Shown one piece after another: positions 1 to 7,232 of a stretch of 32,277 bases of DNA. Below the pieces are notes generated by a model. It was not told the origin of the DNA. It made no database searches and saw only the letters and a program-made list of their open reading frames with translations. The translations under genes were made by a program, and so were the position numbers. The stretch spans positions 1 to 32,277 of the forward strand of contig NZ_JAPPUX010000010.1 of NCBI RefSeq assembly GCF_026712185.1, written 5' to 3'. The number at the start of each line of letters is the position of its first letter. Position 1 is the first letter of the stretch. This DNA is from Nocardioides pini. Its GTDB lineage: Bacteria > Actinomycetota > Actinomycetes > Propionibacteriales > Nocardioidaceae.

Positions 1-128
1 CCGATGCTGCCCGCACCGCGACCTACGCCGACTGGCTCCACTTCTACAATCACCACCGACCCCACACCGGCATCGGAGGCCTCGTCCCCGCTGACCGAGT
101 TCACAACCTCACGGGGAAGTACAGCTAG
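1..128 (+). pseudogene. C-terminal end of an IS481-type transposase (cut by window edge)
   Basis: The frame that opens at base 3 reads DAARTATYADWLHFYNHHRP and then HTGIGGLVPADRVHNLTGKYS before a TAG stop at 126-128. The W-x2-FYNxxRPHxGIGG block is the C-terminal end of the DDE integrase core in IS481/IS3-like transposases, where a conserved YN...RPH motif follows the catalytic glutamate. Only about 41 residues lie inside the window, so it cannot be told whether the upstream part is intact. No terminal inverted repeat is recognisable after the stop, and the stop overlaps the stop of the DUF3072 gene on the other strand. This suggests the right end of the element is degraded or lies within that gene. 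It is labelled as a remnant for that reason; an intact transposase extending upstream is the alternative. Confidence 0.7.
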
Positions 129-379
129 CCCGTCCGGTCGCTGGCCGCCTGCAGCCGGTCGATGTGCTCGGAGGCCTCTGCCTTGGTGAGGTCGCCCGGC
201 AGCTGCTCGCCCGCCTCGCGCGCGAGGGTGTCGAGGTAGCTGCGCTGCGCACCCGTCATCGGCTCGTCACCGGTGACCCACTCCTCGGGGTCCTTGCGCG
301 TGCTGTCGCCCTGGGGTCCGCCGAGCACGTCCTCGGTCGGTGCGCCGTCACGGTTCGAAGGTGTGTTCGATTCGCTCAT
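125..379 (-). CDS. DUF3072 family small protein
   Basis: This is an 84-residue hydrophilic protein with no signal or membrane segment. The N-terminal half is disordered and charged. The C-terminal half (about residues 40-80) carries PMTGAQRSYLDTLAREAGE followed by LTKAEASEHIDRLQ, the core of the DUF3072 family, which is widespread in actinobacteria and has no established function. The ATG start at 379 was chosen because the conserved part begins well inside it and longer upstream readings run into unrelated sequence over hisE. No clear ribosome binding site precedes it. Its TAG stop (125-127) overlaps the stop of the convergent transposase remnant. Confidence 0.75.
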   Translation of the reverse strand: MSESNTPSNRDGAPTEDVLGGPQGDSTRKDPEEWVTGDEPMTGAQRSYLDTLAREAGEQLPGDLTKAEASEHIDRLQAASDRTG

Positions 380-471
380 GCTGCGACAGTAGCCCGCCGT
401 TCCGACGACGCAACCACACCGAGGGTGGTCCGCGCCCGGGGCCGGTGGGGCGCCCGGTGGTGCCCAGCGCC

Positions 472-477
472 TAGGCT
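472..477 (+). promoter_or_regulatory. -10 element (TAGGCT) for leaderless hisE
   Basis: TAGGCT fits the actinobacterial -10 consensus TANNNT and ends 8 nt before the GTG of hisE at 486. Transcription would start at or next to the start codon, and no Shine-Dalgarno sequence lies between them. No convincing -35 hexamer is visible. Confidence 0.5.
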
Positions 478-485
478 TGCCCCTC

Positions 486-749
486 GTGAAGACGTTCGAG
501 GACCTGTGGGCGGAGCTGTCCGCCAAGGCTGTGGAGCGGCCCGAGGGGTCCGGCACCGTGCAGCAGCTCGACGCCGGCATCCATGCGATCGGCAAGAAGC
601 TGCTCGAGGAGGCCGCCGAGTCCTGGATGGCCGCCGAGCACGAGGGCAAGGACGCGACGGCGCTGGAGATCAGCCAGCTGCTCTACCACGCGCAGGTCCT
701 CATGCTCGCCTCCGGCCTGACCCTCGACGACGTCTACGCCCACCTGTGA
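486..749 (+). CDS. hisE: phosphoribosyl-ATP pyrophosphohydrolase
   Basis: HisE hydrolyses phosphoribosyl-ATP to phosphoribosyl-AMP and pyrophosphate, the second step of histidine synthesis. The 87-residue product matches the family length. It has the family pattern LDAGIHAIGKKLLEEAAES with the acidic E-E-A-x-E cluster that binds magnesium (about residues 35-45), followed by a second acidic helix and the C-terminal LTLDDVYAHL. The GTG at 486 gives the usual MKTFEDLW start. A TTG at 477 would add three residues but lies inside the -10 hexamer, so it was rejected. hisG follows 28 nt later, as is usual in actinobacteria. The last four codons including the stop are duplicated immediately downstream (738-761). 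Confidence 0.93.
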   Translation: MKTFEDLWAELSAKAVERPEGSGTVQQLDAGIHAIGKKLLEEAAESWMAAEHEGKDATALEISQLLYHAQVLMLASGLTLDDVYAHL

Positions 750-761
750 GCCCACCTGTGA
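738..761 (+). repeat. 12-bp perfect tandem duplication spanning the hisE stop codon
   Basis: GCCCACCTGTGA occurs twice back to back (738-749 and 750-761). The first copy encodes the last residues of HisE and its TGA. The second repeats this in the same frame, giving a tandem backup stop. It looks like a recent slippage duplication. Confidence 0.9.
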
Positions 762-777
762 TCCCAGTGAGCCAGCC

Positions 778-1623
778 ATGACCCTCCGCATCGCCGTCCC
801 CAACAAGGGGTCGCTGTCCCAGGCGGCCACCGACATCCTCCGCGAGTCGGGCTACCGCCAGCGCAGCGACTCCAAGGAGCTCGCCCTCGTCGACTCCGAG
901 AACGACGTCGAGTTCTTCTACCTCCGCCCGCGCGACATCGCGCTCTACGTCGGCGAGGGCACCCTCGACGTCGGTATCACCGGGCGTGACCTGCTGCTCG
1001 ACTCCGGCGCCAAGGCCGAGGAGGTCATGAACCTCGGGTTCGGCCGCTCGCGCTTCCACTTCGCCGGGCCGGTGGGGCGCTACTCCTCGCTGCAGGACCT
1101 CGACGGCCTGCGGATCGCGACGTCCTACGTCGGCGTGGTCGAGGACTACCTGTTCCGCCACGGCATCGACGCCACCGTGACCCGCCTCGACGGGGCGGTC
1201 GAGACGAGCATCCAGCTCGGCGTGGCCGACGTGATCGCCGACGTCGTCGAGACCGGGTCGACGCTGCGGGCTGCGGGGCTCGAGACCTTCGGCGAGGTCA
1301 TCCTCGACTCCCAGGCGGTGCTCATCACGCGTGGCGGCGAGGTCCCCGACGACTTCGAGATCTTCCACCGTCGCATCGAGGGCGTGCTGGTCGCCCGCAG
1401 CTTCGTGATGATGGACTACGACATCGAGGAGCGGCACCTGGAGCGGGCCAGCGAGCTGGCCCCGGGTCGCGAGGGACCGACCATCTCCCCGCTCGGCAAG
1501 AAGGGCTGGGTGGCCGTGCGCGTCATGGTGCCCCGGGCCGGCTCGCAGCGCCTGATGGACGACCTCTACTCGATCGGCGCGCGCGCCATCCTGCTGACCG
1601 ACATCCATGCCTGCCGCCTCTGA
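778..1623 (+). CDS. hisG: ATP phosphoribosyltransferase, long form
   Basis: HisG joins ATP and PRPP in the first, feedback-inhibited step of histidine synthesis. The 281-residue protein opens with MTLRIAVPNKGSLS, the phosphate-contacting start typical of HisG. It carries GEGTLDVGITGRDLL and, near residues 150-175, the PRPP-binding stretch VADVIADVVETGSTLRAAGL. The last 75 residues or so form the ACT-like regulatory domain of the long-form subfamily (GPTISPLGKKGWVAV), so this enzyme should not need HisZ. That domain is expected to bind histidine, from family knowledge. The gene follows hisE by 28 nt and its last 17 nt overlap the next gene, so the three are probably cotranscribed. Confidence 0.95.
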   Translation: MTLRIAVPNKGSLSQAATDILRESGYRQRSDSKELALVDSENDVEFFYLRPRDIALYVGEGTLDVGITGRDLLLDSGAKAEEVMNLGFGRSRFHFAGPVGRYSSLQDLDGLRIATSYVGVVEDYLFRHGIDATVTRLDGAVETSIQLGVADVIADVVETGSTLRAAGLETFGEVILDSQAVLITRGGEVPDDFEIFHRRIEGVLVARSFVMMDYDIEERHLERASELAPGREGPTISPLGKKGWVAVRVMVPRAGSQRLMDDLYSIGARAILLTDIHACRL

Positions 1624-2107
1624 GCGCCCGGCCGGCGCGTCCGGCGGCCCCGCCGCGCCCGCCCTGCCGCACACCTGGCGGCCGATGGGCGTGCGGTTCG
1701 CGGTGGTCGGCTTCGGGCTGATGCTGCTGGTCGTGTGCGCGGCTGCCTGGTTCGGCTTCGACGACGAGACCCGCGCCAAGTTCAACATCCTCCAGCGGCT
1801 CACCCTGCTCGTCATGGGCGCCGGCTTCGCGGTGATCGGCTGGGCCCTGGGCCGCGCACGGGTCACCGCCGAGCAGGCGGCGCTCGTGGTGGTCAACGGC
1901 TTCCGGACCCGGCGGCTGGAGTGGGAGCAGGTGCTCGCCGTGCACCTGCCGGCCGGCGCACCGTGGGCCACGCTCGACCTGGCCGACGGCACGACGATCT
2001 CCGCGATGGCGTTCCAGGGCTCCGACGGCAGGATGGCGCGTGACGGCGTACGCCAGCTGCGGGCGCTGATCGACCGCCCCGGGTCCGTCGGGCCCGACCG
2101 GCCCTAG
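1607..2107 (+). CDS. PH domain-containing membrane protein
   Basis: The 166-residue product has a Pro/Ala-rich N-terminus and two hydrophobic helices (about residues 30-50 and 65-85). They are followed by a small soluble region, ARVTAEQAALVVVNGFRTRR and LEWEQVLAVHLP, then a tryptophan-containing strand. This matches the bacterial PH-like domain found after HisG in many actinobacteria. The family has no defined reaction; a membrane-anchored protein-interaction role is inference. The ATG at 1607 lies inside hisG (17-nt overlap), which implies translational coupling. A later ATG at 1685 would remove the conserved HTWRP start and was not preferred. The stop lies 18 nt from the stop of the convergent epimerase gene, with no visible terminator. 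Confidence 0.75.
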   Translation: MPAASERPAGASGGPAAPALPHTWRPMGVRFAVVGFGLMLLVVCAAAWFGFDDETRAKFNILQRLTLLVMGAGFAVIGWALGRARVTAEQAALVVVNGFRTRRLEWEQVLAVHLPAGAPWATLDLADGTTISAMAFQGSDGRMARDGVRQLRALIDRPGSVGPDRP

Positions 2108-2125
2108 CCGTCCACGAGCGGGTCG

Positions 2126-3070
2126 CTACGCGTCCCCGTCGCCGTCGGTGACCGCGTCGGCCTGCTGCAGGGCGTGGATGCCCCACGAGACCGACAGCTC
2201 GTCGCCCGGGCTGCCGGCCGGGGCGAGGGTGACGAGGTCGGTGCCGGAGTTGAACGCGTCGGCGGGCGCCGTCATCGGCTCGACCGCCAGGGCGGGGCGC
2301 GGTCCGTCTGCCGGGGGCGTGAAGACCTGCAGCCACCGGTGGTGCTCGTCCACCCACAGGGCGACGCCGCGCCCGCCCGACGGCTCGGCGAGGGTGACGC
2401 GGGCGCGGCCGTCGACGTGCTGGAGGTCGCCGAAGCCGTGGTCGAGCGCCACGTCGCCGACCATTCGCCCGGCGGTGAAGTCGAGGTCGTCGCCCACGGG
2501 CTCCACCCCCGTCGGCAGCTGCCGGTCGTCGAGCTGCACCCGGGTCCGCGCGGGCAGGGTCAGCTCGAGGTCCTCGATCGCGTCCCCGACGCAGAGGTAG
2601 GGATGGGCCCCGCTCGCGTAGGGCGCCGGCTCTCCGGCCAGGTTCGTGGCGGTCTGGGTGACGACGAGCCCGTCCGCGGAGAGGTCGTAGAGCACGTGGA
2701 GGTCCAGTGCCCACGGGTATCCGGTCTGCGCCATCAGCCGGTGGACGAGCGACACCGAGGTCGGCGTGTGCTCCTCCACCGTCCACGGCGCCCAGCGGGC
2801 GAGGCCGTGCGAGGCGTTGCCGGTGCGCGGGTCGGTGAGGCCGAGCTGGAGGTCGCGGCCGCCGAAGGAGTAGCGGCCGTCGCGGATCCGGTTGGGCCAC
2901 GGCACCAGCAGCTGTCCGCGACCGCCCGTCGACATCGCGGACTCGTCGAACCCGTGCACCAGGTCGCGGCCGTGGTGCCGCAGCACGCGCAGGGCCGCGC
3001 CGCCCTCGGTCACGACCGCGGTGTAGCCCGCCGCCGAGATCTCGTACTGGTCACCGCTCGGGAACACCAT
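2126..3070 (-). CDS. aldose 1-epimerase family protein
   Basis: Members of this family interconvert the anomers of hexoses; this one is cytoplasmic, with no signal peptide. The 314-residue protein shows family landmarks in order: a G-A-A-L-R-V-L start, LLVPWPNRIRDGRYSFGG (about residues 60-75), NASHGLARWAPW with the catalytic-type NxxHG histidine, and YASGAHPYLCVG with the second histidine (SGAHPY). A late AVEPMTAPADAFNSG stretch carries the active-site glutamate. The ATG at 3070 lies 7 nt after a TAGGGT -10 element, so the mRNA is probably leaderless. A GTG three codons upstream overlaps the promoter and was rejected. The sugar substrate cannot be read from the sequence. The gene diverges from the GNAT gene. 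Confidence 0.88.
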   Translation of the reverse strand: MVFPSGDQYEISAAGYTAVVTEGGAALRVLRHHGRDLVHGFDESAMSTGGRGQLLVPWPNRIRDGRYSFGGRDLQLGLTDPRTGNASHGLARWAPWTVEEHTPTSVSLVHRLMAQTGYPWALDLHVLYDLSADGLVVTQTATNLAGEPAPYASGAHPYLCVGDAIEDLELTLPARTRVQLDDRQLPTGVEPVGDDLDFTAGRMVGDVALDHGFGDLQHVDGRARVTLAEPSGGRGVALWVDEHHRWLQVFTPPADGPRPALAVEPMTAPADAFNSGTDLVTLAPAGSPGDELSVSWGIHALQQADAVTDGDGDA

Positions 3071-3077
3071 GACGCTC

Positions 3078-3083
3078 ACCCTA
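3078..3083 (-). promoter_or_regulatory. -10 element (TAGGGT) for leaderless epimerase gene
   Basis: On the minus strand TAGGGT ends 7 nt before the ATG at 3070. It lies only 8 bp from the -10 element of the divergent GNAT gene. Confidence 0.5.
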
Positions 3084-3091
3084 GACACCAC

Positions 3092-3097
3092 TACGGT
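3092..3097 (+). promoter_or_regulatory. -10 element (TACGGT) for leaderless GNAT gene
   Basis: TACGGT ends 6 nt before the ATG at 3104 with no ribosome binding site between. A possible -35, ATGACG at 3069-3074, would overlap the start codon of the divergent epimerase gene with a 17-nt spacer. Confidence 0.5.
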
Positions 3098-3103
3098 GCC
3101 CTG

Positions 3104-4078
3104 ATGGGCATCACCACGCGTCGGCTCGGGGTGAAGGACGCCGACGCCCTCGCGGCCCTGATGGCCCGCATCGAGGGCGACCACCCGACCGGCTTCTGCC
3201 TGGGGGCCGGTGAGATCCGTGAGCTCATGGAAGGAAAGGCCGACAACGTCTTCGAGGGGGCGTTCGACGGCGACCGGATGGTCGCGTACACGAGCACCCT
3301 GCCGGGCCGCCCGGACGACACCGGTCTGCGCATCATCCTGTTCGGCGACGCCGATCCCGCCCGTCTCGGCGAAGGCCTCGGGACGCTCATGCTCACCCGT
3401 TCGCTCGACCGCTCACGTGCCATCCACGCCGACATCGCTCCTCGGGTGCCGGGCACGTTCGTGACGACAGCGCTGGCCGGTCGCGAGGACCAGGCCGACC
3501 TGATGGCGCGCGCCGGGATGCGCGCGGGCCGGCACAGCTACCTCATGGTCGCCCCGCTCGAGCCACGAGCGGAGGCCACGACGCCCGTGGGCTACGCCGT
3601 CACCGCCTTCGACCCGCTGGCCGCCGAGGAGCTGCGGCAGGCGCACAACGCCGCTTTCGCCGGCTACCCGGACCGCCCCGACGCCAGCCCCGAGTTCTGG
3701 GCCATGTTCGTGGTCGGCGCCGCACACGCCCGGCACGCGCTCTCGGTCGTCGCCCGCGACGCCGGCGGCTCGGTCGCCGCCTACGCCCTCGCCCACGAGT
3801 ACGTCGTCCCGCCCTCCGGTGGGCCGGGGCCCGAGATCCACGTGGCCTACGTCGGCACGCTGCCGGCGCACCGCGGCCGCGGGCTGGCGACGGGCCTGCT
3901 GGCCGAGGTGCTGCGACGCGCGAGTGCCGCCGGCTACGTGAGGGCCAGCCTTCACGTCGACACCGCGAACCCCACGGGCGCCCTCGGCGTCTACGAGCGG
4001 GCGGGGTTCCGCCCGCGCTACCGCCAGGACTCCTACGTCCGCGACGAGCCACCGCCGGGGGACCACCTCAGCCGGTGA
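3104..4078 (+). CDS. tandem GNAT-fold N-acetyltransferase
   Basis: GNAT enzymes move an acetyl group from acetyl-CoA to an amine. The 324-residue protein has two GNAT-like halves. The N-terminal half (about 1-150) keeps the fold pattern but lacks a clear acetyl-CoA loop. The C-terminal half (about 160-315) has the motif A loop HRGRGLATG (256-264) after a beta strand VAYVGTLPA, and the motif B region NPTGALGVYERAGFR (289-303). This layout resembles the mycothiol synthase/Eis-like double-GNAT architecture, but the residues do not identify the substrate. The ATG at 3104 was chosen because of the leaderless promoter and because it begins the fold. The 3' end overlaps the convergent kinase gene by 11 nt. 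Confidence 0.85.
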   Translation: MGITTRRLGVKDADALAALMARIEGDHPTGFCLGAGEIRELMEGKADNVFEGAFDGDRMVAYTSTLPGRPDDTGLRIILFGDADPARLGEGLGTLMLTRSLDRSRAIHADIAPRVPGTFVTTALAGREDQADLMARAGMRAGRHSYLMVAPLEPRAEATTPVGYAVTAFDPLAAEELRQAHNAAFAGYPDRPDASPEFWAMFVVGAAHARHALSVVARDAGGSVAAYALAHEYVVPPSGGPGPEIHVAYVGTLPAHRGRGLATGLLAEVLRRASAAGYVRASLHVDTANPTGALGVYERAGFRPRYRQDSYVRDEPPPGDHLSR

Positions 4079-4634
4079 CGACCACCAGGTCGGCGTGGGC
4101 CCGGGTGCCCAGCCGGGCGAAGAGCTCGTCCTCGTCGGTGCGCCACTGTTCCCACTGCGGGCGCATGTGCTCACCGTCGCGCGCCATGCCGCGCCGCAGG
4201 CGCAGCCCCGACTCCGCCTCCACCCACACCAGGACCCCGACGAGGTCCGCGACCGAGGGGGACCAGCAGCCCACCCCCTCCAGCACGAGCAGGCCTCCGG
4301 CCTCGACGGGATGGCTCTCGGCCCAGCCGTCCGCGGCCCAGTCCCAGCGCGTCCACCGGCTCCCCTCGCCGCGCGCGAGCGGCTCGAGGAACGCCTCGAC
4401 CGTGCTGGCGAGCCCGGGCAGCCCGCGCCACCCCTGGAGCAGCTCGTCGCAGTGGACGACGTGCGCCTCGGGCACGACGTCCGCGAGGGCGGCGGCCACC
4501 GTCGTCTTGCCGGACCCGGCGGGCCCGTCGACGCAGACCAGCCGGCCGGTGCCGAGCGTCGGGGGAGCGGCCAGCACGCGCGCGGCGACCTCGGCGGCGA
4601 CGGCGTACGGGTCGGCGGGTGCGTCAGAAGGCAC
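4068..4634 (-). CDS. P-loop kinase, uridine kinase-like
   Basis: The 188-residue protein has a Walker A loop GPAGSGKT (38-45) preceded by a strand RLVCVD. An acidic HCDELLQGW segment sits where uridine kinases and related nucleoside kinases bind substrate, then LLVLEGVG and a C-terminal R-rich lid (GLRLRRGMARD). It probably phosphorylates a nucleoside or similar small molecule in the cytoplasm; the substrate is not determinable. The GTG at 4634 overlaps the end of the upstream PLP-enzyme gene by 11 nt, so the two are translationally coupled. Its stop overlaps the convergent GNAT gene by 11 nt. A plain AAA/ATPase annotation is the alternative. Confidence 0.78.
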   Translation of the reverse strand: MPSDAPADPYAVAAEVAARVLAAPPTLGTGRLVCVDGPAGSGKTTVAAALADVVPEAHVVHCDELLQGWRGLPGLASTVEAFLEPLARGEGSRWTRWDWAADGWAESHPVEAGGLLVLEGVGCWSPSVADLVGVLVWVEAESGLRLRRGMARDGEHMRPQWEQWRTDEDELFARLGTRAHADLVVVTG

Positions 4635-5841
4635 GGTCGCAGCCGCGGTAGGACGGCACCACCTCGGTGACGGCGTCTCCGCGGACGAGGTGCACGTCGC
4701 GGACGTGCTCGAAGAGCTCGCCGGACTTGGCGTGGCGGAACCACACGAGGTCACCGATCCGCAGCTGTGCGGCCGGGTGCCCGGTCAGCGGCGTCTGGAC
4801 CTCGCCGGCGCCCTCGAGCCCCGTCAGGTGCAGCCCGGGCGGCGCCCACGGGAGGGGTGATCGGTCCGCGCCGGTGGCGCCGCTGGCGATCAGTCCACCG
4901 CCGTGCACGGTCGCCATGCTGGGCGTCGGCTTGCGCGTCACCCGGAGCCCGAAGTACGCCGCGGGGCGGGGCTCGAACGACGCGTAGTGGTCGAAGATGC
5001 CGGGCACCAGCAGGCCGGAGCCGGCCGCGATCTCGGTGACCGCGGCGTCGGCGGCCGTCGCCTCGACCGACCCCGACCCGCCGCCGTTCCAGAACTCCAG
5101 CGCCACCACCTCGGCGAGCGCGTCGGCGATCTCGCGCCGGCGCACCGCGAGCTGGGCCATGGACGCCTGCTTGAGCCGGCGGACGACCCGCGAGCGCGCG
5201 CGCTGGTCGGGGACCGAGTCCTGCACGCCCGCGACCTGGCCCTCGTAGGTCATCACGCCGACGAGGCGGAAGCCGTCGCGCTCCACGACGCGGCGTGCCA
5301 GCGCGACGACGTCCCGGGTGTCGAAGAGCGGCGAGCGCTTGGGGCCGACGTGCTGGCCGCCGAACCGCAGCCCGGCGTCGACGTCGAGCGCGACCCGCAC
5401 CGGCACGGCGTGCGAGGCGCGTGTGGAGTCGACGACGTCGAGATGGGCCGAGTCGTCCACCATCAGCGTGATCGCGGCCGCGGCGCTCGGCGACGAGGTC
5501 AGCTGTTTCAGGGCCGCCACGTCGACGGTGGGGTAGGCCACGACGATGTCGTCGCTGATGCCCGTCTCGTGCAGCCACAGGGCCTCGGCCAGCGTGTAGG
5601 CGAGCACCCCGGAGAACCCGTCGTGCGCGAGCGCGCGCTCCAGGAGCGCCGGCACGCGGAGCGACTTCGAGGCGACGCGGACGGGCTTGCCGGAGGCGCG
5701 ACGCACGAGGTCGTCGGCGTTGGCGTCGAAGGCGTCGAGGTCGACCACGGCGATGGGGGTCGGCGGGGGCTCGGGCAGGCCGGCGACAGCGGTGTCGAGC
5801 CGTGACCAGAGTCGGTTGCGGTCGACGAGCCGGTCGATCAC
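4624..5841 (-). CDS. PLP-dependent amino acid deaminase/aldolase (D-threonine aldolase-like, alanine-racemase fold)
   Basis: The 405-residue protein starts with an alanine-racemase-type barrel. IAVVDLDAFDANADDLVRR is followed by VRVASKSLRVP, in which K59 is the expected PLP Schiff-base lysine. Later come VRVALDVDAGLRFGG, VGVMTYEGQVAG, ALEFWNGGGSGS (phosphate-binding glycines) and EIAAGSGLLVPGIFDHY. The last 90 residues include the H-G-G-G and D-x-V-W-F-R-H-AKSGEL stretches typical of fungal D-serine dehydratase/D-threonine aldolase-like enzymes. It probably acts on a D- or beta-hydroxy amino acid in the cytoplasm; which one is not clear. The GTG at 5841 overlaps the upstream TGA (GTGA), and the 3' end overlaps the kinase gene, so the three minus-strand genes form a coupled operon. 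Confidence 0.85.
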   Translation of the reverse strand: MIDRLVDRNRLWSRLDTAVAGLPEPPPTPIAVVDLDAFDANADDLVRRASGKPVRVASKSLRVPALLERALAHDGFSGVLAYTLAEALWLHETGISDDIVVAYPTVDVAALKQLTSSPSAAAAITLMVDDSAHLDVVDSTRASHAVPVRVALDVDAGLRFGGQHVGPKRSPLFDTRDVVALARRVVERDGFRLVGVMTYEGQVAGVQDSVPDQRARSRVVRRLKQASMAQLAVRRREIADALAEVVALEFWNGGGSGSVEATAADAAVTEIAAGSGLLVPGIFDHYASFEPRPAAYFGLRVTRKPTPSMATVHGGGLIASGATGADRSPLPWAPPGLHLTGLEGAGEVQTPLTGHPAAQLRIGDLVWFRHAKSGELFEHVRDVHLVRGDAVTEVVPSYRGCDRAF

Positions 5842-6296
5842 TCGATGCCCCGCTTGCGCAGCAGCGCCTCGATGTCGGCCAGCTCGTCGTCCACGGCCGC
5901 GCGCGAGGTCGGGCCGGTGCGGGTGGAGGAGGCTTCCGGCAGCTCGTCGCGGCCACGCGTGGTGCGACCACCACCGCTCGCGGCCTGCCCGCGGGCGAGC
6001 TGGCGGTCGCGGATGAAGCCGCTCACGACCCACAGCACGACCGCCAGGCCGGCCAGGCCGACGCCCACCCACGTGCGCACGTCGAAGACCAGGCTGGTCG
6101 CCCAGTCGGTGACCGAGCCCGCGATGTCGACGACCATCTCGAGCGTCCCGGTGAGCCACGCGGCGGCGGGAAGCAGCGTGAAGCCCAGCGCGCGGAGGCC
6201 GTTGGCCGATCCTCGCCGGCGGAACGCGATCCACGTCCAGATGGCACCCGCGACGGTCAGCGCGGCGGTCAGTGCGGCCCAGGTAGTCCCTTCCAC
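5838..6296 (-). CDS. hypothetical membrane protein, first gene of the minus-strand trio
   Basis: The 152-residue protein is not one I recognise. It has hydrophobic segments at about 5-25 (TWAALTAALTVAGAIWTWIA), 36-65 and 75-95 (VGVGLAGLAVVLWVVSGF), so two or three membrane helices. A charged cytoplasmic tail ends in DDELADIEALLRKRGIE, a short amphipathic helix resembling the C-terminal ends of many small actinobacterial membrane proteins. The start is a GTG at 6296 with a GGGAG-like sequence upstream. The 4-nt overlap with the PLP enzyme suggests a shared role, but none can be named. Confidence 0.65.
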   Translation of the reverse strand: MEGTTWAALTAALTVAGAIWTWIAFRRRGSANGLRALGFTLLPAAAWLTGTLEMVVDIAGSVTDWATSLVFDVRTWVGVGLAGLAVVLWVVSGFIRDRQLARGQAASGGGRTTRGRDELPEASSTRTGPTSRAAVDDELADIEALLRKRGIE

Positions 6297-6363
6297 AGTC
6301 CCAGACTCCCACAGCGCACCACGCCGTGACGGCGCCCGCGACGCGTGCGGGAGGATGGAGCCC

Positions 6364-6930
6364 GTGGTCCACGACGACGCATCCCCCTACCGCGCGGCGG
6401 ACGACTCCTCCCACGAGCCGCTCGAGCGCACAATCCCCGACCCGGGGTTCGCCGACGACTCCGGCGGGGCCGACCCTCGTCTGGCCCGCGCGCTGGCCGA
6501 CCGGGCCGCGGGCGCCGTGACGTCGGGCGCGGTCCTCGCGCTCCTGCAGGACGCCCGGCTGCTGGTGCCGGTGGTCGCGGTGCTCGGCGAGGTCGAGGTG
6601 GACGAGCACGGCCTGGCCCACGACAAGTCGTCCGACATGGCTGCGGTCCTGGTGCAGGCCCCCGACGGCAGCACGGGCCTGCTCGCCTTCACCTCGACCG
6701 ACTCGATGGCCCGGTGGGACCCCCAGGCGCGCCCGGTGCCGGTGCCCGCCGCGACGGCTGCCACCGCGGCGATCCAGGACGGCGCCGAGGCGCTGCTCGT
6801 CGACCTCGCCGGCCCCGCGCCGTACGTCGTCGACGGCGACGACCTGACCCGGCTCGCGTCGGGGTGGCGGCTGGTCGCGATCGACGACGGCTCGGGGGGT
6901 CACGGCTGGATTGGCCCCCCGGCGGAATGA
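6364..6930 (+). CDS. SseB family protein
   Basis: The 188-residue cytoplasmic protein fits the SseB N-terminal domain family. It has ARALADRAAGAVTSGAVLAL, LLVPVVAVLGE, an aspartate-containing SSDMAAVLVQAPDG, TGLLAFTSTDSMARWDP and LLVDLAGPAPYVV. The family is widespread in actinobacteria, often next to infC, and its biochemical role is unsettled. The GTG at 6364 was chosen because GGGAGGA (6349-6355) lies 8-9 nt upstream. An in-frame ATG at 6355 abuts that same GGGAGG directly and would have no room for initiation. The infC promoter starts 5 nt after the stop. Confidence 0.8.
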   Translation: MVHDDASPYRAADDSSHEPLERTIPDPGFADDSGGADPRLARALADRAAGAVTSGAVLALLQDARLLVPVVAVLGEVEVDEHGLAHDKSSDMAAVLVQAPDGSTGLLAFTSTDSMARWDPQARPVPVPAATAATAAIQDGAEALLVDLAGPAPYVVDGDDLTRLASGWRLVAIDDGSGGHGWIGPPAE

Positions 6931-6935
6931 TCCGC

Positions 6936-6941
6936 TAACCT
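6936..6941 (+). promoter_or_regulatory. -10 element (TAACCT) for infC-rpmI-rplT
   Basis: TAACCT fits TANNNT, with a weak TTGGCC (6911-6916, 19-nt spacer) as possible -35. Transcription would begin near 6948 and give a leader of about 285 nt before infC, unlike the leaderless genes around it. Confidence 0.4.
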
Positions 6942-6947
6942 TCTGTG

Positions 6948-7232
6948 TTGACCGATCAGTGACACCACGCTCCACCGGTGCCACCGATCCCGCCAAGCGG
7001 AGGCACGCACCACCGTCTCCCACCCGCACCGATCGCCCTGCACCACAGATCGTCGGGTCCCGGTCCAGATCCACCACCGTCGCGAGACGGAGGTGGGACC
7101 TCAGTTTTCCCGAGAGGGGAGACGTGTCGTGACTGGCTCCCGCTTGGCAACAGCGGGAGCCATTGCTCATTTTCCGGCACACCAGTCGGGCCGGGCGAGG
7201 GACTCCCACCCACCCGAACCACTGGAGGACCC
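6948..7232 (+). promoter_or_regulatory. structured 5' leader of infC operon
   Basis: The 302 bases between SseB and infC hold no conventional gene but much secondary structure. One stem pairs 7071-7081 with 7086-7096 around a GCGA (GNRA) tetraloop, as 5 bp, an A-A mismatch and 5 more bp. An alternative hairpin, GAGGT/ACCTC at 7090-7094 and 7098-7102, uses part of the same strand and is followed by AGTTTT. A third, terminator-like hairpin lies at 7135-7161. A purine-rich AGGGGAG (7115-7121) precedes a GTG at 7129. The mutually exclusive pairings suggest control of operon expression; L20 or IF3 autoregulation is known for infC operons elsewhere, and its presence here is inference. Confidence 0.5.

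Noticed and set aside
477..485. TTG start for hisE
   Set aside because: It lies inside the -10 element; GTG at 486 gives the usual N-terminus.
2174..3103. An N-terminal extension of the GNAT protein
   Set aside because: It is the reverse-strand shadow of the epimerase gene; the fold and the promoter both support the ATG at 3104.
6355..6363. ATG start for SseB
   Set aside because: The GGGAGG directly abuts this ATG, leaving no spacing; the GTG at 6364 is properly spaced.
5839..7209. A minus-strand frame extending the PLP enzyme to 861 codons
   Set aside because: The added part overlaps SseB and the infC leader, has shadow composition and lacks homology; the GTG at 5841 overlapping the upstream stop is the natural start.
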